A DNA stretch of 64,000 nucleotides from Antedon mediterranea (Eukaryota > Echinodermata > Crinoidea > Comatulida > Antedonidae): positions 9,497,312 through 9,561,311 of the forward strand of contig NC_092675.1 of assembly GCF_964355755.1 (NCBI RefSeq), read 5' to 3'. Made by a program: the position numbers and the translations under genes. Of the stretch, positions 1 to 12,900 are shown piece after piece (the first letter of the stretch is position 1; each line of letters starts with the position of its first letter). The notes below the pieces were generated by a model that saw nothing but the letters and a program-made list of their open reading frames with translations, was not told the DNA's origin and made no database searches.

Positions 1-521
1 GCTAGTATACTCTTGAAAATAATTTAACTATATAGTAGGCCTATATCTTCAAGTCATAACCACGCATTGTCATCGTAACATCTCGCCTTACTAGGATGCA
101 ACGCCACGTAATTTAAGCTACAGCGCTATAAAATAGACACTGATGATTTTATAAAATTATGGCAATATCATGACAAATCAAGCATTGGTAAAATTTAACT
201 TTACTATCACAAAGATCATTTTAGTTAAGTCTTCCCTCTAAATATTGTAATATTATTGTGGTGTACAGTATTTAGCTTTTTTTCTATATTTTTCTGCTAT
301 ATAAAATTGATAATAGAAAACTTCCTTTATATCCTGCATTTGATACTAAACATCGATGTAAATTTGACCTTTTCAACAAAATAACGCTCGTTCATAGACA
401 TTCATAACAAAAAGGGGAAAATGTGCTCCGTACCGATGATCGTAATTTTTTTTCTAATACATTTCCGTGTATAAAATGACAAGTTATGTCATTTATAAAA
501 ATAAAATATTCATATCATTAA

Positions 522-740
522 CAAACGTCTATTGTCTGTAGCCTCAGAAATATGTCAATCAGATCCCAAGGAAATAATCAATGGACCCAAAGCGTATTTA
601 TTCGAGGTTACCAGTGTGTACGAGAAGCTGATCTCTTTGAGGTGGAACGCCATCCACGGGTTGTTGGGACCACCGACAATATCTGGAAGTGCTGTTTTGA
701 AGATCAATGTCGAGGCTACAGGATGCAAAGGAACACTTAA
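522..740 (+). other. Less AT-rich island open in several frames; possible gene remnant
   Basis: Between about 540 and 740 three frames (two plus, one minus) stay open for 60-70 codons, and the segment is visibly richer in G/C than its flanks. The plus frame starting at ATG 552 includes the peptide QSVFIRGYQCVREADLFEVE, which looks protein-like, but I cannot name a family and see no convincing splice sites. It could be an old exon, a transposon fragment or a conserved non-coding block. Confidence 0.2.
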
Positions 741-3700
741 GTGCACTTGAATAAAGATTAATGGGGTCGTGGAATTAGAACAGTAGCGAAGAAATTGATC
801 AATATTATCATAGGACTAAGACCAATCTTCTTGCAATAGACTTCCTTGGGGAACACACCCCTAACAACCAATCTCCATATTCAGTGAACATTTTCCCATG
901 AAAAGTATTATGGGTACAAAACAAACAACCTAATACTGTAATTATTTTCATTTTCCATTTTTATTTCTGCAATTGTGTTTGATATCAAAGTAGACTACCG
1001 ACGCCTTACAAATATATTGTCATTTAATAGAAAGTACAATCGAGAAGATGATATTTAAATTTGCCTTTTTAAAAAATGAATATTGAACCGACAGGTATAT
1101 TGATGAATGGTTATTATCCCGAATTCAAATAAAACTCAAAACAAATAGTTTTTATGGCAAACGACAATCGCTTTGCTATTTATATTTCTGCTTATCACTC
1201 TCTAGGCGAGCCACGAGGTATGACAAGTGTTCGCTAAAGTACAGTAGTCTATGTGATTCTTTGCCGATAGCGGTAGATAATAATCGTAAAACGAGATTTT
1301 TTTTGCCGGAATAAAGCCAGTAGGATTTACATTGCGTGAATATAAATTGCGGATCGGCCAAGTTTAATTGCTATTTTTGCTAAAGAGTACTTTCAACAAT
1401 AAAATGTAGGTTACATATAATCTGCGGGATGATTTAGTTTATTTTCTTATTAAAGTTTACTGGATGACGTGTCTTAATAATAGCGGGATAAGTTAAGGCC
1501 TGTACAATATGACGCCTGGAGATGGTATGACGCACACACGAATTATTGCTGGGATGAGGATTTCATGTGAAATAATTGTATTTATGCAGAATACAAAAAA
1601 ATACAAGGTGTGAATTTAAAATATTTCCAGGCATAGAACTTTTATAGTCACAGGGCCTAAATATAGAAACTTTCATCATAAAGCTATGTTTAGTACACGT
1701 TATTTTCTCAAATTTGTGGAGTAATTAAGGTTTTCTGAGCCTGCCTTATACACAACTCCTCAGATAAGTTCGGATCAGTGTGTATAGAACGGAATTAACT
1801 TTAGCGTGTGTGAACACAGCTTAACTCTAAAATTTAAATGTAAATGAAAAATATGACAATCTTGAATTAGACCTTGTGTTAGGATCACTATTATATTTGG
1901 AATTCCGTATTTTGTTTGTACGGTAATTTAAAGAATGAGTTCCGAATAAAATAAAACAGAAGACAATATGCTGTTTTTTTTTTACATTTTCTTTACGGGT
2001 TTAATCAAAAGATATTACGCATAAGTTATATATTATTACGACATTTTAAAGAAACCTCTAAAACGTTTCGAAAACATTTTTGCTTTCATTATAAAGCAAC
2101 CTGCATTCGTTTGATTATGTTTACATAACGAGACGAGCGTACAATTCAATACAAAACAAAATGTCAAGTACATTAGGTACACAATAGAATATTTTTTTTC
2201 GCAATTATTATTTTGTGCTCGTTATAAAACGCATCATTTAGAAAATCTACCGTTTATACTTTATAGGGCAGATAGCTAGGACTGAATACGCTATTAAACA
2301 GTCATAGCCATACGACACAGCGGTTAATATCGTTAAACTTGGCTCCGCACGGCCCATAGAAGGAATATGATTCCACTGTATTTTGTGCAATCAATTAACG
2401 TTGAAAACTAAATATCGCATTCATATAAGATATGACGGAAAGAATAATTTGTCGCTGCTCATTCTGAAAGACTGCATTTCTGCAATAGTTCGTTGTTAAA
2501 TGAACTGAAAAGTAAATTGTAAAAAGACATAGGGCGTTCAAAGAATTGCATGTCGACCTTCGCTCCCCTCCAGTGATATTGAAAGGGCAGACGATTGTCT
2601 CTTTCACAATTGATTTCACAAAAATCCATACTTTCCCTGTCAAAATATTTTAACTTGATACAATAGGATGTTTTTGTATTGTTTATAGTTTGTTCGTATC
2701 AGAGTTACAGCTGTATAAAACAATAGCTAATTGACGTCTCCTAATTAATTAAAAAGCTGATTTCTCAACGATGCAGCTAACCAGACTATCGTTGAACCAA
2801 TCTGAAAACTACAACTACTTATATGTGAAATTTGCTTGCGTTCTACAGTATAGTATGAGGGCGTATGTTGTGATAATTTGTGACGTAATCAGATTATAGG
2901 AAAAGGCAGCTTGCGCATGCACATGTGGACTGCTATAAATATAGCTCTCAAATAGTACAAAAGTGTATACAGTATTATGTTAGGTCCTGGTACTATACTT
3001 AGCCATAGTAAAGTTATCAATTAGTTTAATTAATAAAACAGTAGCTTCGCATTATTCACATACACTACACTTATAGTGCCTGGGATGATTAGACCCAGGA
3101 ATGCTTCGCACAATTAAGATAATTAAAAATGAAATACTTTTCATGTGACGTAAATATAACGTAAAAATACATTGTAATATGCGTTCACCTACCCCGCTCT
3201 TCCATTGTGAAGCAGTCTTCAATTTCAGAATAAACATGTTCGGCATAAAACGAACAATAATATCAAGCCTACTAACTATTTAAATAACATTAAATGATGT
3301 TTATAAACCATAAACCCTAAACAGAGTAGGTACACCTATATTACAATAATGTTGTCGTTGGTAGAAGCATTGTTGTGTGTAAGTGAAACAACTATGAGAA
3401 TGCATTTTCAATTTAGAATACGATACAGTATACGATAATAGTCGAGAGATGGTAAAACAACGTACACAACCTAATATTTGGAGCCTTGATGCCTAACACA
3501 ATTGGACCAATTTGCATTATTAAAGATATTTGCATTAAACATTACCATATATACACTAAGCCTACTATCTTTTTAGAGTATTGCAATCAATTAAGACGTA
3601 AATAGATCAATCATACATTTCTATTTATGATCAATTAAAAACAAAATAACTCTCCAACGCACTCAACAATTTGATCGATCGCCTACTCATTATTTTTTCA

Positions 3701-5245
3701 ATTCTTAATAATCTTTTCGGCTACTTCATCAATCATTTTCATTTTCAATTTTATTTTGAAAATATGAATCATTTATGAATATAGGAATATACACATCAAT
3801 CTATTTGTCAAAAATGTGTATACTCACTCTCTGTGGGGAAGCGTTTGTCAAAATAATGAACTCAAGTTGTCTAAAAATATCAATCAATCTACTTTGTCGA
3901 TATTATAGCAGATACAACAAAATTGGTTCAAACTTTATAAATATAACGCAATGCATTTTGAAAAAGTTGAGGGTTGTAACAGTGAACGTTATAAACCTTT
4001 TGGCTTTAATTATAAATAACTTTAAAATAAGATTGCAATGAATTATTCTGGTCACTTCCATATAGCCTGAAACAAAGCATGAGGTTTTAAGATGATGGTG
4101 GTTGCGACCAAGATGATTAGTATAGTTTGTAGCGATAGCATCCTCTCTCCCATTTCAAACATTTATTTTGTTCTTTCAAATTATGATGCAAATGTTATCA
4201 ATTTACCTGTTAAAAATAAAAGTCATAAACTCTAATATAGATTTGCTTATTAGATTTGAAAAAAAAAATCATATTTTTGTGCAGGGTCGAGTTAGCGGCT
4301 GAACGTCTTAACCAAAGAACTGAAAGATTCTGAAACGAGTCTATCTGAACTAGAGAATGGTTCAAACGATAAAGAAAAAACAAACTTTCTTAGCAGATGA
4401 GTTACTCATACAGTCACAACTTTATTTTATTTACAGAAACTATTTAATTTGTAGTTTTATGACATCAATTTATTTGTTAGTTTTATATAGTCATAAAGAA
4501 GAATTTATTGGTTTCGCTTCATTTCTGTTAATAACTATTTGGTTAAAAAAATTGACACTATAAAAATACAAAAATGGAAGGAAATTAGCGTCGGAAATAA
4601 TAAGATTTCATTTTTAACGAGTTGTCTCTAATTTAAAAAAACATATTCTCCCTTGATATAAGATTAAAAATTTACAATAAACGTGTTATGGAGGTCATTA
4701 GTTTTCTTTACAACAATACAACCCTGTTGTAATAAGTTTTTTCTAATGAGCAATTGAATCTCTTTTAATGAATCAAACAACTATAGTGTATAATATATTA
4801 TTAAGTTTAGTAATAATCTTTTCAAATAATGTGTTTAATGTGTATGTTATCCGCTTTTGAAGAAATTTAATATGATATAAACGAGGGTAGTATTCATTTT
4901 ATTACATCATATTTTTGTCACAAATTAATTTGTTTTCATATTCCATCCACTTTGATACATTAAATTTTAAACTTGTTATTATTAGAAAATATAAAACAAA
5001 GTTATTTGTGCACGGTTGAATATTAATAATGAGCGCTTTTTGTAAAGTAATGGAAATAAAAAGTTGTATTCCTATACAAAAGAAGAGAATGTGAGAGAAA
5101 TGTATTGCATAAATTTGTTTTGAAATTGAGGATGTCGGTTATTATCATATCAAAGTAGCATGAGTTACAGTAGGCCAGACTTAATTTACTGTACACAAAT
5201 GTTTACTACTGATTGTTGAACACAAATAATAAATCCTTATTTCTG

Positions 5246-5315
5246 AAGACAGAACAATAATTAAAACTGTTACGTCAAAAAGTCGAGTGGTGTTTTAGCG
5301 AAATAGTTCTTGTTA
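5246..5315 (+). repeat. Dispersed repeat, copy 1 (shared with 28757-28838)
   Basis: The segment with GAACAATAATTAAAA, then GTTACGTCAAAAAGTCGAG, GGTGTTTT and TTCTTGTT is matched with a few changes at 28757-28838. The two copies are 23 kb apart in the same orientation. Only this core is shared as far as I can see, so it may be the end of an unidentified transposon. Confidence 0.5.
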
Positions 5316-5962
5316 TATTTTGCCTTTTTACTTAATAATAAGATATTATTTCATGTATATGATACACAGACATGATTTATTTATTTTCCTCCATTCCTTT
5401 AGGCACCGATAAACCAGCCAAGGAATAGTTATACAAAAGGTACATTACTGGAATGAGTATTACTGATTTCAACAAAGATCATTCAACATCAATTATGCTG
5501 TACTTTCAAAATAAGTCGTTGCACTTTTGTCTATTCTGCCTCTAGTAATATCGTGTACATCCATCTCAGTCTCGCGCGCAATCTCTCTCGTTTAACTTTT
5601 CAAACATACGTATAGAATAAGTCGGATGTCGTTAAAGCACGACTGGTGCGTCAGAACGGTGTTTCGCTCAATACGGTCAATATTGTTTAATTTCGTTGAA
5701 TGTTGTTTGATAGCAAACCGCTATTGCAACCTGCCCTGTAGGATAAGTCTCACCTTGGTGATATATGACAGGAAAGCCCCGAGTGTGTCGACTGCGGCTG
5801 ACGATTGTACTCCATGCGCATGATCAGATATGGTTTCTTAAAATATCGACTAGTCCAGTGACCGTTCTCAGAGACATGATTGGTGGACACACCAGGTATA
5901 TATTGTGATCTGCATTGGCTATGGGCTTTACTGGAAAATAACCATGATATATTTTGCATTTG

Positions 5963-6044
5963 TAACCCAGGCTACAAAAGTAGGCCAGTCCAAGAAGACG
6001 AAGGGTAACCCAGGCCACAAAAGTGTGCCAATCCAAGGAAAATT
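5963..6044 (+). repeat. Imperfect tandem duplication of ~42 bp
   Basis: TAACCCAGGC(T/C)ACAAAAGT followed by GGCCAGTCCAAG or GTGCCAATCCAAG occurs twice in succession. It falls inside an open frame (5905-6105), but the ~42-bp period and lack of any known domain do not make that frame a gene. Confidence 0.55.
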
Positions 6045-6479
6045 GCAACATTTACACATTCCTACTTCCTTACCAACAAAGAAAGTACTGACCAACATAC
6101 TTTAAGTATGAGCTAATTATTTTAAGGCTAAACTTTTAGCTGATCAAACTCCAAATAAGGAAATAGGGCCACCATCATCTGCCATTAGATAATGGTCCAG
6201 GAATGTATTTCTGAACAACAGGGTTGGGCCAAGACATATAAAAATGACTGCAGAGTTGGGAAAAATCACAACTCAACTCTAAATCTATTGAGAGCAGTCA
6301 GGTCCTCCCTGATACCTTTTGTACGTTCTGAAAGAAGTTGTATTTACACTTATTCCTTGCTCAACAAATTCAGGTAAGATAACCAACATAAACTTATTAT
6401 TTTGTAGCATAAGTACCATAGCTAAGTCCTTTAGTTGTACTTATTAACTACATAGGATACTACTTTTATGTTTATCATT

Positions 6480-7180
6480 GCCAGACGAGGGAATCGGTGG
6501 AGTGTATAAGCATCAAACTTCGAACGGGTTTACCACACCAAAAAGGGGACAAGCTCGACCACTGCCAGTTGTCAACAAACTTAAGTTTGACTTGTTATCT
6601 AAATATTAAGCATACCTAATTATAAGTTGCATATTGTATAATTTGTATTACGATTTAGAATAATAACACATCTACTATAAGCCAACTATTTTGTAATCTT
6701 TTATTTATTATCTATGTGTGTCTAGTGCCGCTGTCCCAATCAACTCGAACCCCGCTCACCTCAACCCTAAGTCAATAATCTTTTGTGTTGTGTGTAGAGC
6801 GGTTACACATTATTAATAAAATAAGAAAACTTTTATCTTGATACAAACTAATATTTTCTATTATACTATTATTCATAATTGAATTGTATTTTTAAAATGG
6901 TTATACATACTTTTAATATTAAAACTTTGTGTATATATCGACAACATTGTATTTTTACACTATTACTATTTTTAATTGCTACACTTTTTATCTACTAATT
7001 ACATTTTTTTAAACATTTTAATGTTATTATAACTTGAAATTGTATATCTTTAAATAATGTTTTTTTTCTAATAACTGTCTTTTTATGAAATGTATTTTTG
7101 TGCTAAATTGTAGTGTATGTTTTGTCGAGGGCCCCAATGCTGAATGGGTTACCGTCGTGAAGCATGGTAAAATGACAAAC
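6480..7180. other. Possible degraded retroelement 3' region
   Basis: A mixed-composition segment (6480-6600 and 6715-6810) is followed by ~300 bp of T-rich, A/T-only sequence and then a GC-rich block at 7125-7180 (GAGGGCCCCAATGCTGAA, then GGGTTACCGTCGTGAAGC). This resembles the 3' end of a decayed LINE. No reverse transcriptase motif can be read, so the call is only a suggestion. Confidence 0.2.
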
Positions 7181-8054
7181 TTAAAATTAATATCTGCAGT
7201 TTCCTCCTTAGGCTTATATAAAACAGTATAAATGGTTCTGTATTTTAGTTATTCTCTTCACAATCCGCCTACAAATTAATTTATTAATATGTATTGTTTA
7301 TACCCTATAGATGCAACACTTTTATCTATTTCAGTAACCTTGTGTTTTCCGATACTTTCACGACAATTGAGGTGAATACAAACAAAAATCGGTAATACAC
7401 CACGATTAGGTATCATGCGCCCAAAGAACCCGATTGATAATGAAGGCCATTACCTACCACTAGCAATTATGATTTCATTTGGACAATTTGAAATTAATGA
7501 TTGATAACTAATTAGTAAAGTAATAGGAAGTTAACGAATTGAATATATTAGCTCGTACATTGACCTTTTTGACACGAAAGGTTATTATTGATGAACAATG
7601 GCTTATAGAAACAGAAAAACAGACATTAAATTATATTTAACTGCCTAAAATGACCCAAGGCATTGTTTGTTATGCAATATTTCATAAATCATATAAAACG
7701 GAATTAGGTATTGCCGTAATTATTACGACCATGAACAATACAAATACTGGAATGAGCACGTGCAGTAAATCATGTGACGTCAAATCATGACAACACGTGT
7801 GTTGCTTACAGCCCCCTTCAAAAGAAAACCTTGGAAGAGGGGACAAGGTCTCATTTATAGTTTCAATATATGCAATTTCTCAATTATCGAATTAATTGTA
7901 CAAATAAATCAATTCGTATTTCCTCCTTGAGTTAACAACTCCCTGGTATCATCGTATATAATCGTATAGAAACAAAAAAGAGGAATAAAAAACATGTCTG
8001 TAAATAGTTCTTACAAGTGTATCAATACCGGTAGATTTTACCTGTTTTTAAATG

Positions 8055-8096
8055 ATCTCCAACTTGTGGTATCACCGGCCCAAACCGGTTGGAGAT
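8055..8096. repeat. Nested inverted repeat at the edge of the satellite array
   Basis: ATCTCCAAC at 8055-8063 pairs with GTTGGAGAT at 8088-8096, and a second pair (ACCGG/CCGGT) sits inside. The right arm is the first few bases of the satellite, whose units all carry GGAGATA. The stem therefore marks the array boundary and may be a rearrangement scar. Confidence 0.5.
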
Positions 8097-9560
8097 AATG
8101 TTACAAAATAGATAGAAATAATGAGGAATGATATAGCAAACTTAGAAAAGGAATATTGCATGAAATAGAACACCAAGTAACATGGTTGACAGTAAAACCA
8201 TTGAAGATACTGCTCCAATTCAACTTGCAAAATAGGTAGAAGTCAGGAGGAATGATATAGCAAACTTAGAAAGGAATATTGCATGAAATAGAACACCATG
8301 TAACATGGGTGACACAGTAAAACCATTGGAGACACTGCTCCAATTCAACTTGCAAAATAGGCAGAAGTCAGGAGGAATGATTTTATTTATTTATTTTTTA
8401 TTTTATTTTATTCTATTCAGCGGTGCAGCACCCTGAGGATTGCCATGAGTGCAAAGCACTATCGAGATGGCTCTCCAAATACTGCACTAGAACATATAAG
8501 ACAAACATATAGCAAACTTAGAACCGGAATATTGCATGAAATAGAACACCAAGTAACATGGTTGACAGTAAAACCATTGAAGATACTGCTCCAATTCAAC
8601 TTGCAAAATAGGTAGAAGTCAGGAGGAATGATCAAGCCAACTTAGAAAGGAATATTGCAAGAAAGAGAACACCAAGTAACATGGATGAAAGTAAAAACAA
8701 TTGGAGATACTATACCAATTCAACTTGCAAAATAGGTAGAAATAAGGAGGAATGATCAAGCAAACTTAGAAAGGAATATTGCAAGAAAGTAACATGGTTG
8801 ACAGTAAAACCATTGAAGATACTGCTCCAATTCGACTTGCAAAATAAGTAGAACTTAGGAGGAATGATATAGCAAACTTAGGAAAGGAATATTGCATGAA
8901 AGAGAACATCAAGTAACATGGTTGACAGTAAAACCATTGAAGATACTGCTCCAATTCGACTTGCAAAATAGGTAGAAGTCAGGAGGAATGATATAGCAAA
9001 CTTAGAAAGGAATATTGCAAGAAAGAGAACACCAAGTAACATGGATGAAAGTAAAAACAATTGGAGATACTATTCCAATTCAAATTGGAAAATAGGTAGA
9101 AATAAGGAGGAATGATCAAGCAAACTTAGAAAGGAATATTGCAAGAAAGAGAACACCATGTAACATGGATGACACACTAACAACAATTGGATATACTATT
9201 CCAATTCAACTTGCTAGGTAGAAATCAGGAGGAAAGATATAGCAAACTTAGAAAGGAATATTGCATGAAATAGAACTCCATGTAAAATGGATGAAAGTAA
9301 AAACAATTGGAGATACTATTCCAATTCAACTTGCTAGGTAGAAATCAGGAGGAAAGGTATAGCAAACTTAGAAAGGAATATTGCATGAAATAGAACTCCA
9401 TGTAAAATGGATGAAAGTAAAAACAATTGGAGATACTATTCCAATTCAACTTGCAAAATAGAAATCAGGAGGAATGATAGTAAACTTAGAAAGGAATATT
9501 GCAAGAAAGGGGACACCAAGTAGTAAGGATTACAGGAAAAACATTTGAGATAATGTTCTG
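8089..9560. repeat. Satellite array, about 11-12 units of ~124 bp (112-126 bp)
   Basis: The landmark word CAAAATAGGTAGAA recurs near 8104, 8228, 8353, 8604, 8728, 8840 and 8964, with degenerate versions near 9088, 9212, 9332 and 9450. Spacing is 124-125 bp in most units, 112 bp in one (a 12-bp deletion near 8785) and 120 bp in the last ones, where the CAAAA part is lost. Every unit carries AGGAGGAATGAT, AGCAAACTTAGAAAGG, GAATATTGCA and a CCAATTCAACTTG block. Units near 9210-9450 are more alike, pointing to local homogenisation. The array fades into diverged sequence after 9540. Open frames read from it on the minus strand are shadows of the repeat. Confidence 0.93.
8382..8506 (-). mobile_element. 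Short retroposon-like insertion (SINE 3'-end type) inside a satellite unit
   Basis: Satellite unit 3 is split between GGAGGAATGAT (ending 8381) and ATAGCAAACTTAG (from about 8507) by ~125 bp absent from every other unit. Read on the minus strand, the insert has a ~75-bp unique body of mixed composition (containing GGCAATCCTCAGGGTGC) followed by an (AAAT/AAAATA)n tail, the layout of a 5'-truncated SINE or LINE end. No clear target-site duplication is visible beyond a few bases. The family is not identified. Confidence 0.6.
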
Positions 9561-9667
9561 ATATGAAGAATATAAGAAAGGAATATTACAAGGTCAATCA
9601 AGTAGCATTGACATGGAGGAAAAATAAGTCAAAGGATGATTTTAGTGATGGAAGAGAACAAACATAT

Positions 9668-9936
9668 CTAACATAATTTGCGTTTCGGTGTGAATAATGT
9701 TTCAACCCTGCAACTACTGTATGTTTTAGGATGTGTTAATATCGAGAACATCTGCTCTACCTTACTAATGTCAAACTTCTGGGTTGAAAACGTCAACAAG
9801 GTGTACCAGAATCTAAGCGACCGTTGTTGTATGAAGTTTATATTCGTGTTCCGGTGAACAAACTTCGTATTAATCATCAGTCTGTTCAGTATTCTCGTGA
9901 TCTCGTGTAAAGTGGTATTTTCTGTCGTGTTGCTCA
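9668..9936 (-). CDS. Orphan open reading frame or exon with coding-like base use; function unknown
   Basis: A minus-strand frame of 89 codons ends at a TAG (9670-9668) and is closed upstream by a TGA just before a TTG; the first ATG is at codon 21. Third codon positions are close to half G/C by eye, although the flanking DNA is about two-thirds A/T, and the translated sequence is balanced and helix-prone (for example a segment reading RSLRFWYTLLTF). A short exon with an acceptor such as CGACAG|AAAATACC near the upstream end is one reading. A decayed transposon ORF beside the satellite is another. I recognise no domain. No partner exon was identified. Confidence 0.3.
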
Positions 9937-12900
9937 ATCATTATTATAATATCTCGTTCAAATGATATTTCATCATTTAATGTCATCTATAATTATAAAT
10001 ATGTTGGAATTGTTAATGTTCAGTTTTTAAAATATTAATGAAAATAATTTCATGATGACATGACTATGATGATATAACACAAAAGAGAAAAAATTATGTT
10101 AAAGGTGTATTGTCCCCAAAAAACATTAATTAAATGAGACTTTGAATAGGTTATTTGTAGTTTTAATAAAGTTAATCACGTTAAGTGATAAGTGAAATAA
10201 TGTTTTCACTTATAAAATGAAAAAATAACATACATTTTTTTCAATATAATTTTTCGTAAAAGTGGATAACTAGTATGTGACATTAAAATGGCATATTCAA
10301 CAGAAACATTTTAATAATTATTTTTTCAGGGGAACAATACATTTTTAATTTATTTAAATTTTAAACTTCATTTTTAAGTACAGTATTTATATTTATGTAC
10401 AGTGAATTGGTGTTTTGACACACCGTGCGTCTTGAACAAGTAAATCAAAAATACATAAATAAAATGTTATCCTTGGTAATTATGAAGCTTGTCAACATAA
10501 ATCAGTATTGATAAAAGTTATCATATTAACTTCCATTCAAGTTTCAATATAAATTCAGAAACTAATATCACTATGGCCACATCAACTTTGATTTCAAAAC
10601 ATTAGAAATAATTGTGCCGAATATCAAAACTTCCAATCAACCTGTGAATATTCATATTTATTCATATTGTTCTTTAATATGAATATAGGTTAACTAGTGT
10701 TAGGTATTGTACAGCAGTGAATAAAAATTGGAATAATTTGAACAACTGAGAATACAAAGTTGAATTTTTAAATTCAAAGGAATAAGCTGTACCTAAAAAC
10801 ACATCAATCATGCTCGGCGGCTTATCATCTATATTTCATTTTTGTCATAGCAACTCGTCTAGCGAGATGGATGAGCGGCGTTGAGGTCGGATGGCAGACG
10901 GACAGCTTAAATCACACTGTTACTTAGCCTGTCCGATTCTAAAATATTTCATTAAGCAGTTGATTTATGATAAGTTAGCTGTGAAACTATTAATACCGGT
11001 ATGATGATAATTTTGAAAATAATACTGACGATATAATATAAATCATAATGATTAGGTGGATATGGTGATTATGATAACGATGATTTGATCGACTGATTGG
11101 TTGTTGGAATGAGTAATGACTAATGTGTAATTGATTGATTATTGACTACATTAAAAACTTACTGAATTACTGACTGATTGATTGAGATTAATTGTATTAT
11201 ACATTGTGATACAACAAATGCGCAAAACAACATAGTGCAGAAACATTTTAAACGTGTTTGGCCTCCCTACAATATGTTTTTGCTTTTTACTTCATAGAGT
11301 ATATTATGATTTTGATCATGATTAATTGCGGTATTAAATTGACACAATGCCAGCTGCGAGCGTTGTGCTCGACTAGAAGCATGTTGTGCGTTTATCACGC
11401 TTACACTCTCATATCGATTTGATAAACGAGAAACGAGTCGGTAGATTTCAAAGAGAAGATTGCTTCGAAAACATGAACTGAAACAAATTGATTGGTATTT
11501 GGTCTGACGCTGTTCTTTGTGGCTAAATCACAGGCTGATTTGATTTTAACTAGCTTTACTTATATGATGGCCAATGTACTAAACTCAATTCACCAATAAA
11601 AAGTATAGAGATGAAATATGAATGTGTATTAGGTACGTTCAATGATGGGTGCATATGAGATAGTACATCGTAGTGGGTCGACAGGGAAACATATTAAATA
11701 TTAAGAGAATTGGCGTTTATAGTACGGGCATTTACCATATGGAGCTTCAATATTCTCGTTCAAAAAAACAGTTCGATGAAGAAAAAAACAGCAAGGGAAG
11801 ATCTTGAAAGGGAAGCTAAAAGAATATTATAAAATAGGGCTATAATTTGTATTGTATAGCCAGATGAGTGAACTTAACCCACAATATTATCAACATTAAA
11901 TTAATTATTAATTAGGCCTATTCTAAGAACAATTACAATGTGCTAATAATCTTAATCTTAAATAAAGCTAAAAAATCCCTCAGTTAGGCCTACTGATAAA
12001 TAGAAAAGGTCCGATGATGATATTGGCTTTTCTATTGTTATACCGTATTTAGGCCTATAACGGACTTATTGAGCGTATACATCCCTCTCCTGATTTAATT
12101 GGGGTTTTTAAAAATTCATTTAACATAAAAACAAACAAAAAACAAATAAAAATCCGATAAAACACAGGAAAATATTATTGCAATAAATGGTTTTTTTTGA
12201 ATTGATATTTTACGAGTTTGAAATATATACTGATTCATTTCTTCATGTTTGAAAGAGTTGGCGTCAGAAAAAATTGTAGCATAAATCAACGATTATAGTA
12301 CCGTAGGCCTCATTAAGAAAATAAATATATAAAAACAACTATAAAAAATAAAATATAAAAATAATCCTTCCTTGAAATTTATTCAGAAGTTAAAGCTTAT
12401 ATTTGTGGCTTATATACAAAACTAAACTGATGATATTCTGTATGTTACCTGAATTTTCTATTTTTGAAGATGACCATGCGTGACTGACCAGGCAAACGGA
12501 CACATACATTAGTAAATTTATGATGCTAAAGTTTAATAATGATGTTCATTATCCTCCTAATTGGTAAAGAAGCGTTGAGATTAGATGGATCGAGATTGGG
12601 ACTTATAAAAGACAGTATCAATAGCAAGCCCCTTCATACTATTATACCTTTCTGACGTTGTATACCTGTACTGTAATGTATTCGGTGTAACTGATACCTG
12701 TAAAGAGACCGCAGTTGTCTCAGCAATTTTCTGTTGATATTAGTTTCTGTCGCTATTGCGCGATATATTTACATCATTCTGACAACTGATATACGCTACG
12801 AATTGAAAACCATTACAGTAAATGACAACATTCAATAAAATTTTGAAAAGTCGTATTTAATTCTAGATTTCAAAATTTAAGAACATTTGCAGCTATCGTT

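Larger units (their letters stand above)
1..8054. other. AT-rich non-coding region
   Basis: Apart from the island at 522-740, the small repeats at 5246 and 5963 and the possible retroelement tail at 6480-7180, I see no gene, RNA or large repeat. All open frames are under 90 codons with AT-driven composition (Ile, Lys, Asn, Leu, Phe) and no domain. Confidence 0.7.

Noticed and set aside
6725-6790. tRNA-type B box (complement GGGGTTCGAGTTGA) near 6750
   Set aside because: No box A or pairing acceptor stem lies at the right distance on that strand.
8766-9060. Two minus-strand open frames of 60-66 codons
   Set aside because: They read through satellite units, and their translations repeat with the unit period.
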